From NCBI RefSeq assembly GCF_007830735.1, contig NZ_VLLN01000025.1, forward strand, positions 1-56,000: a stretch of 56,000 nt of DNA, written 5' to 3'. The DNA comes from Geobacter argillaceus (GTDB lineage: Bacteria > Desulfobacterota > Desulfuromonadia > Geobacterales > DSM-12255). Every line of letters starts with the position of its first letter. Positions within the stretch are counted from its first letter, which is position 1. Under the pieces are notes generated by a model. The model did not search any database, had not been told where the DNA came from, and saw nothing but the letters and a program-made list of their open reading frames with translations. The position numbers and the translations under genes were made by a program. Positions 31,541 to 39,096 of this stretch are shown one piece after another.

Positions 31541-33418
31541 ATGTTGCATAAAGGTTCAATAGTCTGCACCGCCGTTATGTTGATGGTAAGCGTCGTTGGA
31601 ACGGCTGGCGCTGCCGCCCGGCAATCCGTCGGGATCGAAGCGCTGCTGGAGCTTTTGCAGAATAAAGGAGTGATTTCCGGCGAAGAGAGCAAGGCCTTTG
31701 CCGACAAGAGCGGTTCGGCGTCGCGCACCGACCTGAAGGCGGTGATCGATCTCCTGCGGGCCAAGGGGACCATCAGCAGCGACGAGGCCGCTGCCTTTCT
31801 GCAGCGCCTGGCTGCCCAGCCTCAAAAGGAAGCGGAGAAGGCTGTGGACATAGTGTCGTCAGTGCCTGATACCGATGCCAAGGGGGCTGTGCCGATCCCG
31901 AACGACGAGCTCAGGCCGACCCTGGAGGTGCTGCGCGAGCAAGGAGTTCTGGGAGTGGACGAGGTTGCCCAGATCGGTGAGCGGATCGGTAAAAAATGGA
32001 CGCCGGCCGACGAGGACGAGCCGTTGGCCCTGACGGACCGGGAGATCGAGTACAGCCGCACCACTCTGCCGAAGGAGGGGCTTCTGAACGATATTGCCCA
32101 GCTTCGGCGCCAGGGGCTTATTGACAGGGACGAGGCGGAACGGATCAAAAAACGCTTCATACAGAAGCTTTCGCTTGAGCGGGTGACTGCGGACATCGGC
32201 GAGGAAGCGCGGCGGGAGATCAAAAAACAGGTGGAGTCCCGGGTGCCGGAACTTCCCGAATGGACCCGGCGGATCAAGTTCAACGGCGATCTGCGGCTGC
32301 GCTATGAAGCGGATTTTTTTGACGGGCTGAACGCCCTTTTCGTCAAGCCGGACAACACCACGGTGCTGCTCAATTCTTCCGAGGACCGTCACCGTATCCG
32401 CCTCCGTGCCCGCTTGGGCATGATCGCCAAGGTGAACGACGAGATGGAAGCGGGAATCGGCCTGGCCACCGGTAACACCACCGATCCGGTATCGACCAAT
32501 CAGACGCTTGGCGATTCGCTCAATAAGAAAAACTTTCTTCTGGACCTGGCCTATCTGAAGTGGAGCCCCACTCCGACCGTGACCCTGTGGGGAGGGCGGT
32601 TTTCCAATCCCTGGTTCTGCACCGACCTGGTCTGGAGCCCGAACATCAACTTCGATGGAGTGGCGGTCACCTACCGGCCACGGTTGACTTTACGGACCAG
32701 CCTGTTCATGACCGCCGGCGCCTTCCCTATCCAGGAAGTCGAGCTGTCCAGCAAGGACAAGTGGCTCTTTGGCGGACAGGTCGGGGTCCGGTACCGCAAC
32801 GAGGAAAAACTGTCAGCCAGGCTGGCAGCGGCATTCTACGATTTCGAGCATACCACCGGTGTGGTCAACGATCCTGCCCGGCCGGGCGCGAATGACTGGA
32901 CCGCGCCACAGTTCCAGCAGAAAGGGAACACGCTGATGGACATCGATCCTGGCACGGCGATCAAGACTGCCTATGCTTCCGACTTTCGCGAGCTGAATAT
33001 TAACGGTTCTCTGGATCTTGGTTTCTGGAACCCGGTCCGGGTGGTGCTCAATGCCGATTATGTCAATAACCTCGGTTTCAACAAGACCGATGTGTACGCC
33101 AGAACAGGCAATAATGTGAAAAAGGAGACCGAGGGATACCAGTTCGGCATTACCGTTGGTCATTCGGATACCGGTGCGTTCGGCAAATGGAAGGCCCTGC
33201 TCCTGTACAAGTACCTGGAGGCAGATGCGGTGATGGATGCCTTTACCGACTCGGATTTCCACCTGGGCGGGACCAACGCCAAGGGGTGGATCACCGGTGC
33301 TGACTTCGGGGTTGCCAAAAACACCTGGCTGTCGACTCGCTGGCTGACTGCCAACGAGATTTCCGGCCCGCCGCTGGGGATCGATGTCTTTCAGTTCAAC
33401 GTAAACGCGAGATTCTGA
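31541..33418 (+). CDS. Putative outer-membrane porin with N-terminal helical repeats
   Basis: This 625-residue protein has a signal peptide (MLHKGSIVCTAVMLMVSVVG, then TAGA). Four short helical repeats follow of the form LLxxKGxISxxEAxxF (LLELLQNKGVISGEESKAF, LLRAKGTISSDEAAAFL, VLREQGVLGVDEVAQI, LRRQGLIDRDEAERI). From about residue 245 there is a beta-barrel of the putative-porin type (FNGDLRLRYEADFF, WSPNINFDGVAVTYRP), ending in FNVNARF. The repeats may bind peptidoglycan or organise trimers. It is fourth in the ExbB operon. The ATG at 31541 starts the signal peptide; an earlier in-frame start lacks one. It could be the outer-membrane client of the TonB system or a polysaccharide or solute porin. 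Confidence 0.82.
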   Translation: MLHKGSIVCTAVMLMVSVVGTAGAAARQSVGIEALLELLQNKGVISGEESKAFADKSGSASRTDLKAVIDLLRAKGTISSDEAAAFLQRLAAQPQKEAEKAVDIVSSVPDTDAKGAVPIPNDELRPTLEVLREQGVLGVDEVAQIGERIGKKWTPADEDEPLALTDREIEYSRTTLPKEGLLNDIAQLRRQGLIDRDEAERIKKRFIQKLSLERVTADIGEEARREIKKQVESRVPELPEWTRRIKFNGDLRLRYEADFFDGLNALFVKPDNTTVLLNSSEDRHRIRLRARLGMIAKVNDEMEAGIGLATGNTTDPVSTNQTLGDSLNKKNFLLDLAYLKWSPTPTVTLWGGRFSNPWFCTDLVWSPNINFDGVAVTYRPRLTLRTSLFMTAGAFPIQEVELSSKDKWLFGGQVGVRYRNEEKLSARLAAAFYDFEHTTGVVNDPARPGANDWTAPQFQQKGNTLMDIDPGTAIKTAYASDFRELNINGSLDLGFWNPVRVVLNADYVNNLGFNKTDVYARTGNNVKKETEGYQFGITVGHSDTGAFGKWKALLLYKYLEADAVMDAFTDSDFHLGGTNAKGWITGADFGVAKNTWLSTRWLTANEISGPPLGIDVFQFNVNARF

Positions 33419-33603
33419 TGGCCTCGTTCTTCAACGACTGGCACTGCGAGGAGAATCGCTGCGGCATGTTCGGATTCTGCGCGGCGAGCGGTATTCAGCC
33501 GTCGGCGGCGAATGAGCCTCCTGTGCCGGAACGTTGTCTGTTGCCGGTCAATCAACGACATACCCGTCTGGAAGACGGCTGTCCGGATATCGAGGATATG
33601 GAA

Positions 33604-34611
33604 ATGAATGCCAGATCGTGGCGCTGGTTATGTTCGTTAGTGCTGCTGTTGGGGATGATTGTGGGAGCGGTTTCGCCCGGGGGCGGTGTGGCATGGGCGA
33701 AAGATGTCCGATCGACCGGCGGTGTCGCCGCACTGGTAAACGGCGTGGAAATCGACCGGGATGAGTTCAGGAGCGAACTGGAGCGGGTGCAGCGGCAGCA
33801 GGGGACCAAGGGGAAGCTCGCCGACGAATCGAAGCTGGCGGAACTGCAGCGGGAGGCCCTGGAGAATCTGATCACGCGGGAACTCCTGTATCAGGAGAGC
33901 CGCCGGCAGAAGGTCACGGTCGATACAGGTGCCGTGGACCGGCAGATGGAGCAGCTGGCCGGACAGTTTAGCGACGAGGGCCAGTTTACAAAGACGCTGG
34001 AGAAGATCGGGACGAGCAAGGTCAAGGTCCGCGAGCAGATCGCCCGCGGGTTGGCGATCCGTGCCCTGATAGACGCGACCATCGGCACGAAGATAACGGT
34101 CTCGGACGATGAGCTGCTGACGTACTACGACCAGCACCGGGAGACATTCACGCATCCCCCGCAGGTTCATCTGAGCCATATTCTGATAGCGGTTGAACCC
34201 ACGTGGCCCAAGGAAAAAAAGCAGGCGGCCAAAGACCGGATAGCGGGACTGAGAAAACGGCTGATAGCCGGCGAAGCGTTTGCCAGCCTGGCAACCGAAC
34301 ATTCCGACTGTCAGAGTAAGAGCAAGGGGGGGGACCTGGGTTGGTTTACTCCGGGACAGTTGACCCCCCAGCTGGAAAAACAGGTCAATGCGCTGCCGGT
34401 CGGCAGGCTGTCGCCGATCGTCGAAGACCGTTTCGGGTTCCACGTGTTGAAGGTACTGGAGCGCAAGGCAGCGGTCGTTCAGCCGTTGGAAGAGGTCAAG
34501 GGGCGGGTGAAGGGGCTTGTGAAGCAGGAGAAGGGGCTGAAGGAGCTGCAGCCGCTGGTGAAGAAGCTGCGGGAAGGGGCGCGGGTGGAGTTACGGCTGG
34601 TTGGGGAGTGA
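33604..34611 (+). CDS. Periplasmic parvulin-type prolyl isomerase (PpiC/SurA-like)
   Basis: This 335-residue protein has a signal peptide (MNARSWRWLCSLVLLLGMIV onward), a SurA-N-like helical region (about 40-170, VNGVEIDRDEFRSELERV) and a parvulin domain (VHLSHILI, HSDCQSKSKGGDLGWFTPGQ, VEDRFGFHVLKVLE). A Lys-rich C-terminal helix follows. It should help fold outer-membrane or secreted proteins. The ATG at 33604 is chosen for the signal peptide and a GAGG 10 bases upstream; the frame is open to 33418, where it overlaps the porin stop, but that extension is Cys-rich and unlike a signal. It is the fifth gene of the ExbB operon. The last 50 codons are repeated twice downstream. Confidence 0.88.
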   Translation: MNARSWRWLCSLVLLLGMIVGAVSPGGGVAWAKDVRSTGGVAALVNGVEIDRDEFRSELERVQRQQGTKGKLADESKLAELQREALENLITRELLYQESRRQKVTVDTGAVDRQMEQLAGQFSDEGQFTKTLEKIGTSKVKVREQIARGLAIRALIDATIGTKITVSDDELLTYYDQHRETFTHPPQVHLSHILIAVEPTWPKEKKQAAKDRIAGLRKRLIAGEAFASLATEHSDCQSKSKGGDLGWFTPGQLTPQLEKQVNALPVGRLSPIVEDRFGFHVLKVLERKAAVVQPLEEVKGRVKGLVKQEKGLKELQPLVKKLREGARVELRLVGE

Positions 34612-34621
34612 AGATCGCTGT

Positions 34622-35026
34622 TCAGGGGGAAGCAAGCCAGTCCTCGACATGAAGACCGGCAATCCGCGCGAAATGATTGGTATTGTGTGTTACCAGGCGG
34701 CATTTGTTGGCAAGGGCAATGGATGCAACCAGGATATCGAAATCTTCGATGCGTTTTCCCTGGCGTTTGAGGTCAGCCTTGATCTTGCCGAACTGTCGGG
34801 CAGATTCTACCGAGTCGGCAAATATGGTCAGATGTTTTCTGAAAGATTCGATGGTGGCGATGTTTGCTTTGACCTTGGTCGAGTTGTAAGCGCCGAAGTA
34901 AAGTTCCGCGAGAACGGCATTGGAGACCGCGAGGTTCTGGACACCTGTCTTTCGGACCTTCTGTTTCAGGTGTTCATTGCCGTTCAGCAGGTATACGCAG
35001 ATATTGGTGTCGAGCAGCCACATCAA
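34622..35026 (-). CDS. VapC-type PIN-domain RNase toxin
   Basis: This 134-residue protein is a complete PIN domain. Catalytic acids are in WLLDTNICVYLL (Asp6), VLAELYFGAY (Glu) and DFDILVASIA (Asp), and the final conserved stretch is THNTNHFARI. VapC toxins cleave RNA, often tRNA or rRNA. It is encoded after and overlaps by 4 bases the antitoxin gene. Stop is 10 bases from the parvulin stop on the other strand. Confidence 0.9.
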   Translation of the reverse strand: MMWLLDTNICVYLLNGNEHLKQKVRKTGVQNLAVSNAVLAELYFGAYNSTKVKANIATIESFRKHLTIFADSVESARQFGKIKADLKRQGKRIEDFDILVASIALANKCRLVTHNTNHFARIAGLHVEDWLASP

Positions 35027-35280
35027 AACGCCTTCCCCGTCCGCTCGGTTGAACAGCGTGATGAGTACAGGTCGTGGAGTTGCTCATCCACCGACCTGTC
35101 GTCCTTCCATTTCCCGCAGGTGGCCAGAAATTCCTCCGTTGCGGAAACGTCGACCGCGGGTGTAGAGATGAATTCATTCCTGATCAGATGAACGAGGTGG
35201 GCGATCTTTTTCTGCATAGCCGGTGGAAGGCCGCGGATATCGCGAAAAATCTCCTTTTCAAAAGTCGTCATCGTTTGCAT
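35023..35280 (-). CDS. Antitoxin partner of the PIN toxin
   Basis: This 85-residue protein is encoded just upstream of and overlapping the VapC-type toxin. It is mainly helical (TFEKEIFRDIRGLPPAMQKK) with a C-terminal KWKDDRSVDEQLHDLYS that probably embraces the toxin. It shows no AbrB or ribbon-helix-helix motif I can name. The ATG at 35280 has an excellent AAGGAGGTG 5 bases upstream. A truncated second copy of its 3' end lies at 36701-36769. Confidence 0.75.
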   Translation of the reverse strand: MQTMTTFEKEIFRDIRGLPPAMQKKIAHLVHLIRNEFISTPAVDVSATEEFLATCGKWKDDRSVDEQLHDLYSSRCSTERTGKAF

Positions 35281-35402
35281 GGCACACCTCCTTCTCTGGC
35301 AATCTCGACTGATTTGAAATGTACGACATACCAATCAGAGGGTCAAGAGAAAGGGCGACTATCTCTCTGCCTATCCTCAGGGCGTCTCTCTGAAATCTTT
35401 TT

Positions 35403-35451
35403 CCAATCTTCATAAATCCGTTCCAAGGCTGTAACGTTTGTCTGTTATTGT
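35403..35451 (+). promoter_or_regulatory. Shared composite promoter element, copy c (before parvulin tail 2)
   Basis: CCAATCTT box at 35403, CTGTAACG at 35429-35436, TTTGTC, TGTTATTGT at 35443-35451. It is almost identical to copy d. A hairpin insertion begins 4 bases after it and separates it from the downstream tail ORF. Confidence 0.7.
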
Positions 35452-35455
35452 AACG

Positions 35456-35660
35456 TGGATTCGTGACGGATACCGCCCCACTTTGCTTCGCGTGCCGCTC
35501 GCACCGCCGCTGTATGGCTCATTTCGCTACCGGCCTGAAACTCACCCTGACGGGTTCAAACAATCAGGCCGGTGGCCACTCCATTTCGCCTACAGCGGCT
35601 TGGCGCTCGGGCACAGTCGCTCCGTCGGAGCGGCATCCGTCACGGATTCAGGTTGTAGCG
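35456..35660. mobile_element. MITE-like hairpin insertion
   Basis: Comparing the two promoter copies shows 205 bases inserted between GTAACG and AAGCTGGCA. The ends are 21-base imperfect inverted repeats (35459-35479 and 35627-35647, 18 of 21 matching, both with CGTGACGGAT). Flanks TAACG and TAGCG may be a 5-base target duplication. Inside, ACCGGCCTGA pairs with TCAGGCCGGT and GCCGCTGTA with TACAGCGGC, so the element can fold into one long hairpin. It has no coding capacity. Confidence 0.7.
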
Positions 35661-35716
35661 AAGCTGGCATTCTATTCGTAGAACAGGGCTGATGAATTGG
35701 GTGTTTTTCTAGTTTG

Positions 35717-35875
35717 CTGGAGCGCAAGGCAGCGGTAGTTCAGCCGTTGGAAGAGGTCAAGGTGAAGGCGAAGGGGCTCGTGAAGCAGGAGAAGGGGCTG
35801 AAGGAGCTGCAGCCGCTGGTGAAGAAGCTGCGGGACGGGGCGAGGGTGGAGATACGGCTGGTTGGGGATGAGTGA
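35717..35875 (+). pseudogene. Parvulin tail, copy 2
   Basis: About 52 codons, from ERKAAVVQPLEEVK to ARVEIRLVGDE, match the C-terminus of the parvulin at 33604 with a few substitutions and an intact frame to TGA 35873-35875. The parvulin catalytic domain is missing. An in-frame TTG two codons before the match is the only start candidate. Confidence 0.7.
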
Positions 35876-35939
35876 ACTGATGCAGTGCAATGGGAACCAG
35901 GTACTCGACTCTGTGCCACTGTTCTGTCGGCGTTGTGGA

Positions 35940-36368
35940 TCATGTTTGCCAGGGATCGTACAGAGTGAGACCGTTGATATGCAAAAAGTCCCTGGTATTG
36001 CGAGTGGCAAGAGGATAACCGTGCGCCAGGGCAATGGCGGCGATTTGGGCATCTTCAGTGGAGATGGCCTGGCCGACTCTGCGTCTCCCGGAAACAACGG
36101 CAGCATAGTTGACCGCACCTGCTGCGTCAAATGGGAGACATCTCCCGGCAAAATCCTGAGAGAACATCGCATCAGCCGCCACAGCCAGGGCATCCCGACG
36201 TTTCCCGGCAGGCAACAGCGAGATGCCGAGCATAATCTCCGCCTGGGTGATCGCGCTGACGTAGAAAACGTTGCCGGTTCGTCCCGCAAACCAGTCCATC
36301 ACCGCCTGTTCCGGTTGGGAACGCATCAGTTCGGAGAGCACATTGGTGTCAAGGAGGATGGAGTCCAT
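35940..36368 (-). CDS. FitB/VapC-type PIN-domain toxin
   Basis: This 142-residue PIN RNase has acidic residues in ILLDTNVLSELM (Asp7), SAITQAEIMLGI (Glu) and STEDAQIAAIAL (Glu/Asp), and ends ATRNTRDFLHINGL. The N-terminal DTNVLSELMRSQPE is typical of the FitB subgroup. It follows the FitA-like antitoxin by 3 bases. It is only distantly similar to the PIN toxin at 34622. Confidence 0.9.
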   Translation of the reverse strand: MDSILLDTNVLSELMRSQPEQAVMDWFAGRTGNVFYVSAITQAEIMLGISLLPAGKRRDALAVAADAMFSQDFAGRCLPFDAAGAVNYAAVVSGRRRVGQAISTEDAQIAAIALAHGYPLATRNTRDFLHINGLTLYDPWQT

Positions 36369-36371
36369 TGT

Positions 36372-36617
36372 CTATTCACCAAAATCAGGCGGATTACGGA
36401 CCGGCTGTCGCGGGGGGATCGGCAGGGATTCAATGTCTAGTGACTCAAAACGTCGGTGTATAGCTGCAGCAAGGTTTTGCTCGCTCACCGGCGCATTCAG
36501 GGTTTGCGCCAGGATAGTTCTTGCTTCGGCCTCCATGGAACGGCCATGCCGGGCGGCCCGCTGACGGAGTTGTGCTTTCAGGTTGTTGTCAAGGTTTCGG
36601 ATGGTCAGAGATGCCAT
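36372..36617 (-). CDS. FitA-type ribbon-helix-helix antitoxin
   Basis: This 81-residue protein begins MASLTIRNLDNNLKAQLRQR, the classic Arc/MetJ-type beta strand and helix of FitA antitoxins, followed by RHGRSMEAEARTIL. Its C-terminal half should wrap the PIN toxin. CAGGAGG lies 6 bases before the ATG. A perfect palindrome 15 bases upstream is the likely operator, giving autoregulation. Confidence 0.9.
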   Translation of the reverse strand: MASLTIRNLDNNLKAQLRQRAARHGRSMEAEARTILAQTLNAPVSEQNLAAAIHRRFESLDIESLPIPPRQPVRNPPDFGE

Positions 36618-36632
36618 GTGTTCCTCCTGCAA

Positions 36633-36667
36633 TGCAATCATTGATTGCAATGTAATCAATGATTGCA
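36633..36667. promoter_or_regulatory. Operator palindrome of the FitAB-type module
   Basis: TGCAATCATTGATT and its exact complement AATCAATGATTGCA are separated by 7 bases. A 14-bp perfect dyad immediately upstream of a ribbon-helix-helix antitoxin gene is typical of toxin-antitoxin autoregulation. Confidence 0.75.
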
Positions 36668-36700
36668 GGCAGTGCAAGAAAATAGTGCGGATGCTACCGG

Positions 36701-36769
36701 TCATGCTGAAGCCTGCTTTAGGTCGTGGAGTTGCTCGTCCACCGGTCTGTCGTCCTTCCATTTTCCGCA
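36701..36769 (-). pseudogene. Remnant of a second copy of the 35023-35280 antitoxin
   Basis: The minus strand encodes CGKWKDDRPVDEQLHDLKQA and a stop. It matches CGKWKDDRSVDEQLHDLYS of the intact antitoxin and then diverges. Only about 22 codons remain. Confidence 0.75.
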
Positions 36770-36836
36770 GTAGAGGGTCATGTGAGGGGGGGGCCATCTC
36801 TTTGTCCTATCATCCGGCCGTTTTTTAAATCTTTTT

Positions 36837-36885
36837 CCAATCTTCATAAATCCGTTTCAAGGCTGTAACGTTTGTCTGTTATTGT
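36837..36885 (+). promoter_or_regulatory. Shared composite promoter element, copy d (before parvulin tail 3)
   Basis: CCAATCTT box at 36837, CTGTAACG at 36863-36870, TTTGTC, TGTTATTGT at 36877-36885. It lies 45 bases before a GTG that opens the tail ORF and may also serve the glycosidase gene at 37125. Confidence 0.7.
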
Positions 36886-36930
36886 AACGAAGCTGGCAAC
36901 TTATCCTTAGAACAGGACTGACAAAATTGG

Positions 36931-37104
36931 GTGAGCAATCAGTTTTTTACTTTTGGGGAGCGCAAGGTGGCGGTCGTCCAACCGCTGAAAGAGGTCAAGG
37001 GGAAGGGGCTCGTGAAGCAGGAGAAGGGGCTGAAGGAGCTGCAGCCGCTGGTGAAGAAGCTGCGGGACGGGGCGCGGGTGGAGTTGCGGTTGGTTGGGGA
37101 GTGA
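36931..37104 (+). CDS. Parvulin tail, copy 3, as a possible 57-codon ORF
   Basis: A GTG at 36931 opens SNQFFTFG and continues in frame into ERKVAVVQPLKEVKGKG and the rest of the parvulin tail to TGA 37102-37104. Two codons are deleted relative to the parent. With promoter d just upstream this could be expressed as a short basic helical peptide, though the ribosome binding site is poor. It may equally be a pseudogene whose frame has not yet decayed. Confidence 0.45.
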   Translation: MSNQFFTFGERKVAVVQPLKEVKGKGLVKQEKGLKELQPLVKKLRDGARVELRLVGE

Positions 37105-37124
37105 CGATCACTGCCGGAGTGAGG

Positions 37125-39038
37125 ATGTCTAACCGTCACATTATGAACAAAGCCTTAAAGGCTTCATTACTGAGTCTGTTGTTCATTATGTTATTACCTC
37201 CGTTGCAGTCCGCTATGGCTGTTGACGGCATCCTTTTACAAAAAGATTTCAAAGAATTTCTTAACAGCCCGGAAAGTCTTGAAATCATAAATTCCCATGG
37301 TTCGTCCTATGAACGGTATGGCAATGGGGAAACCGCTCTGAAACTGACAGGCAGTTCTTACGCTGAACTGCAAGCTCCTAAAGGCTTAACTACCGAATCC
37401 GGGACGATATCTTTCAGGTTCAAGCCTCTCTGGGACATAACAGACCCCTCTTCACACTCTTTTCTCACTCTTCGCTGGGATGACAATCGACAGAGTTATA
37501 TGGCTGTGTCATATGGATGGTGGGAGCCGGAGGGGGCCCGTCGTCTCTATTTCGTCCTGTCTAACCAAGACTTCTTTGCTTTTTCAATTCCTCTGGAAAT
37601 TGCGCGCGATTATTGGACTGAAATAACTGTTACCTGGAAAAGCGGCACTGAAGGGTATTGCAGAATATTTGTGGATGGAGAGTTCCGTTCCGAGTATGCA
37701 GTCAAGATCAACACAAAACTTGTCCCAAAGAGCAATCTCTTTATCGGCAGTGACCGGGGAGCCACAGACCAGAGAGGGCGGAGAAGCGATTTTCTTATTG
37801 ACAAGCTGTTGATACTAAACAGACCTATGACAAAGCTTGAGGTCCTCCATAGCTTTGAAAACCAGAGCGACCTTGTCGTTTCAATGGAGAAAAAGGAGCG
37901 TTCGTGGATTTACCAATCGATTAAGGGCAGTAAGGTCTCGCGTCCGATTATAGACAAGTCCGGGGTACCGGTGGAGCGCCGGGTCATCTTTGACGAGGAT
38001 ATGGAGTGGGCAACTTCGCGAAGTGCCGCAGACAAAGTCATACGTCGGGTCAAGAGTGCGGGTTTCAATGTTTACGTTCCCTGCGTGTGGCACGGGCAGG
38101 GGGCCTATTTCCCAAGCAAACGTGCCATGGTGCACCCCGGTTTACGATGGATAATCGATACCGGCTATGATCCTTTGGCATACCTCATCACGAAAGCGCA
38201 CGCTGAAGGGATCGAAGTGCATCCGTGGTTTACCGTCATGCGGCGTGAGGGAACCGGAATAACGAACTTCTACGACACCGGATCTCCTGAAAATGCGTAC
38301 GATGTCCACAATGAAGGATTCAGGCGATTCATCGTCGATCTCATGTTGGAAGTTGTCGAGAGATATCCTGTCGATGGAATCAATCTTGATTACATTCGAA
38401 GCAACGGCATATGTATGAGCCCGAGCTGTGTGGATGGGTACTTTCGCGCAACGGGGAGATCACTGATTCACGACGCGCCAGAAGCGGATGCATATAAGGA
38501 TACGAAGGGGACTTCCAGTGTGATCGCATGGAACCGTGAAGCCGTAATGGAAATTGTGCGGAACTTTTCAAAGCGTGCGAAAGAGTTGCGTAAGGGACTG
38601 ATTGTCAGTGTCGACGCTGTGCCGAGCCAATTTTATCTGCTCATCCAAGGCCAGGACAGTATTCGATGGGCAAACGAAGGGTTGATCGATGTCCTTTATT
38701 ACATGGAATATTCAAAGCGTCCTGATGTCAAGGCGGTGGAGGAAGCGCGGGTAAAACTCACCAATCCTGCCAGCCTGACGGTGCTTCTTGCCACATATGA
38801 TTTGATGGACAAGACACTTGTCCCGCAGCGATCTCGCTCTCGTGTGAAGACCACCGAAGGAAATGCAGCCGTCGTTTTTAGAAGCGGCCCGCTCCTTGCC
38901 GATTACGTCCTCCTGGGCCGAGCGATATGGCCCAAAAGCGGCATCGCTTTCTATAACGCTAAACAGCTAAGCGACGAGCAGATAAGGGAGTTAGTCCAAA
39001 CGGTTTTCGATTCGCAGGCACGCCCACTCTGGCCTTGA
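37125..39038 (+). CDS. GHL10-type glycoside hydrolase with N-terminal LamG domain
   Basis: This 637-residue secreted protein has a signal peptide (MNKALKASLLSLLFIMLLPP onward). A LamG/concanavalin-like domain spans about 45-240 (GTISFRFKPLWDI, EITVTWKSGTEGYCRIFVDG). A TIM-barrel of the GHL10/DUF187 kind follows from about 285, with SAGFNVYVPCVWHGQGAYFP, GIEVHPWFTV and the hallmark YPVDGINLDYIRS near the catalytic acids. It should cleave or trim polysaccharide in the periplasm or outside. ATG 37125 has GGAG about 6 bases upstream; ATG 37143 is an alternative. Base composition drops here, marking a change from the upstream GC-rich block. It opens the exopolysaccharide locus. Confidence 0.8.
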   Translation: MSNRHIMNKALKASLLSLLFIMLLPPLQSAMAVDGILLQKDFKEFLNSPESLEIINSHGSSYERYGNGETALKLTGSSYAELQAPKGLTTESGTISFRFKPLWDITDPSSHSFLTLRWDDNRQSYMAVSYGWWEPEGARRLYFVLSNQDFFAFSIPLEIARDYWTEITVTWKSGTEGYCRIFVDGEFRSEYAVKINTKLVPKSNLFIGSDRGATDQRGRRSDFLIDKLLILNRPMTKLEVLHSFENQSDLVVSMEKKERSWIYQSIKGSKVSRPIIDKSGVPVERRVIFDEDMEWATSRSAADKVIRRVKSAGFNVYVPCVWHGQGAYFPSKRAMVHPGLRWIIDTGYDPLAYLITKAHAEGIEVHPWFTVMRREGTGITNFYDTGSPENAYDVHNEGFRRFIVDLMLEVVERYPVDGINLDYIRSNGICMSPSCVDGYFRATGRSLIHDAPEADAYKDTKGTSSVIAWNREAVMEIVRNFSKRAKELRKGLIVSVDAVPSQFYLLIQGQDSIRWANEGLIDVLYYMEYSKRPDVKAVEEARVKLTNPASLTVLLATYDLMDKTLVPQRSRSRVKTTEGNAAVVFRSGPLLADYVLLGRAIWPKSGIAFYNAKQLSDEQIRELVQTVFDSQARPLWP

Positions 39039-39096
39039 GTGAGTGGTCTTGTCATGTAGCTAATTATGCTGAAATTGCGGTTGTTCGTATTACCAT

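Larger units (their letters stand above)
34464..37104. repeat. Segmental duplication of parvulin tail, toxin-antitoxin flank and promoter
   Basis: Three copies of the parvulin 3' end (34464-34611, 35717-35875, 36931-37104) alternate with two nearly identical promoter blocks (35403-35451, 36837-36885). Two toxin-antitoxin modules lie between them on the opposite strand. Sequence on the far side of each module (AGAGGGTCA, then a CT-rich stretch ending CTATC) also matches. The unit is therefore tail, VapBC, promoter, duplicated once. In the second unit VapBC is reduced to the antitoxin 3' end and a FitAB-type pair sits in its place. Confidence 0.8.

Noticed and set aside
33418-33603. N-terminal 62-residue extension of the parvulin starting inside the porin stop
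   Set aside because: The extension is Cys-rich with no domain, and the signal peptide begins at the internal ATG 33604.
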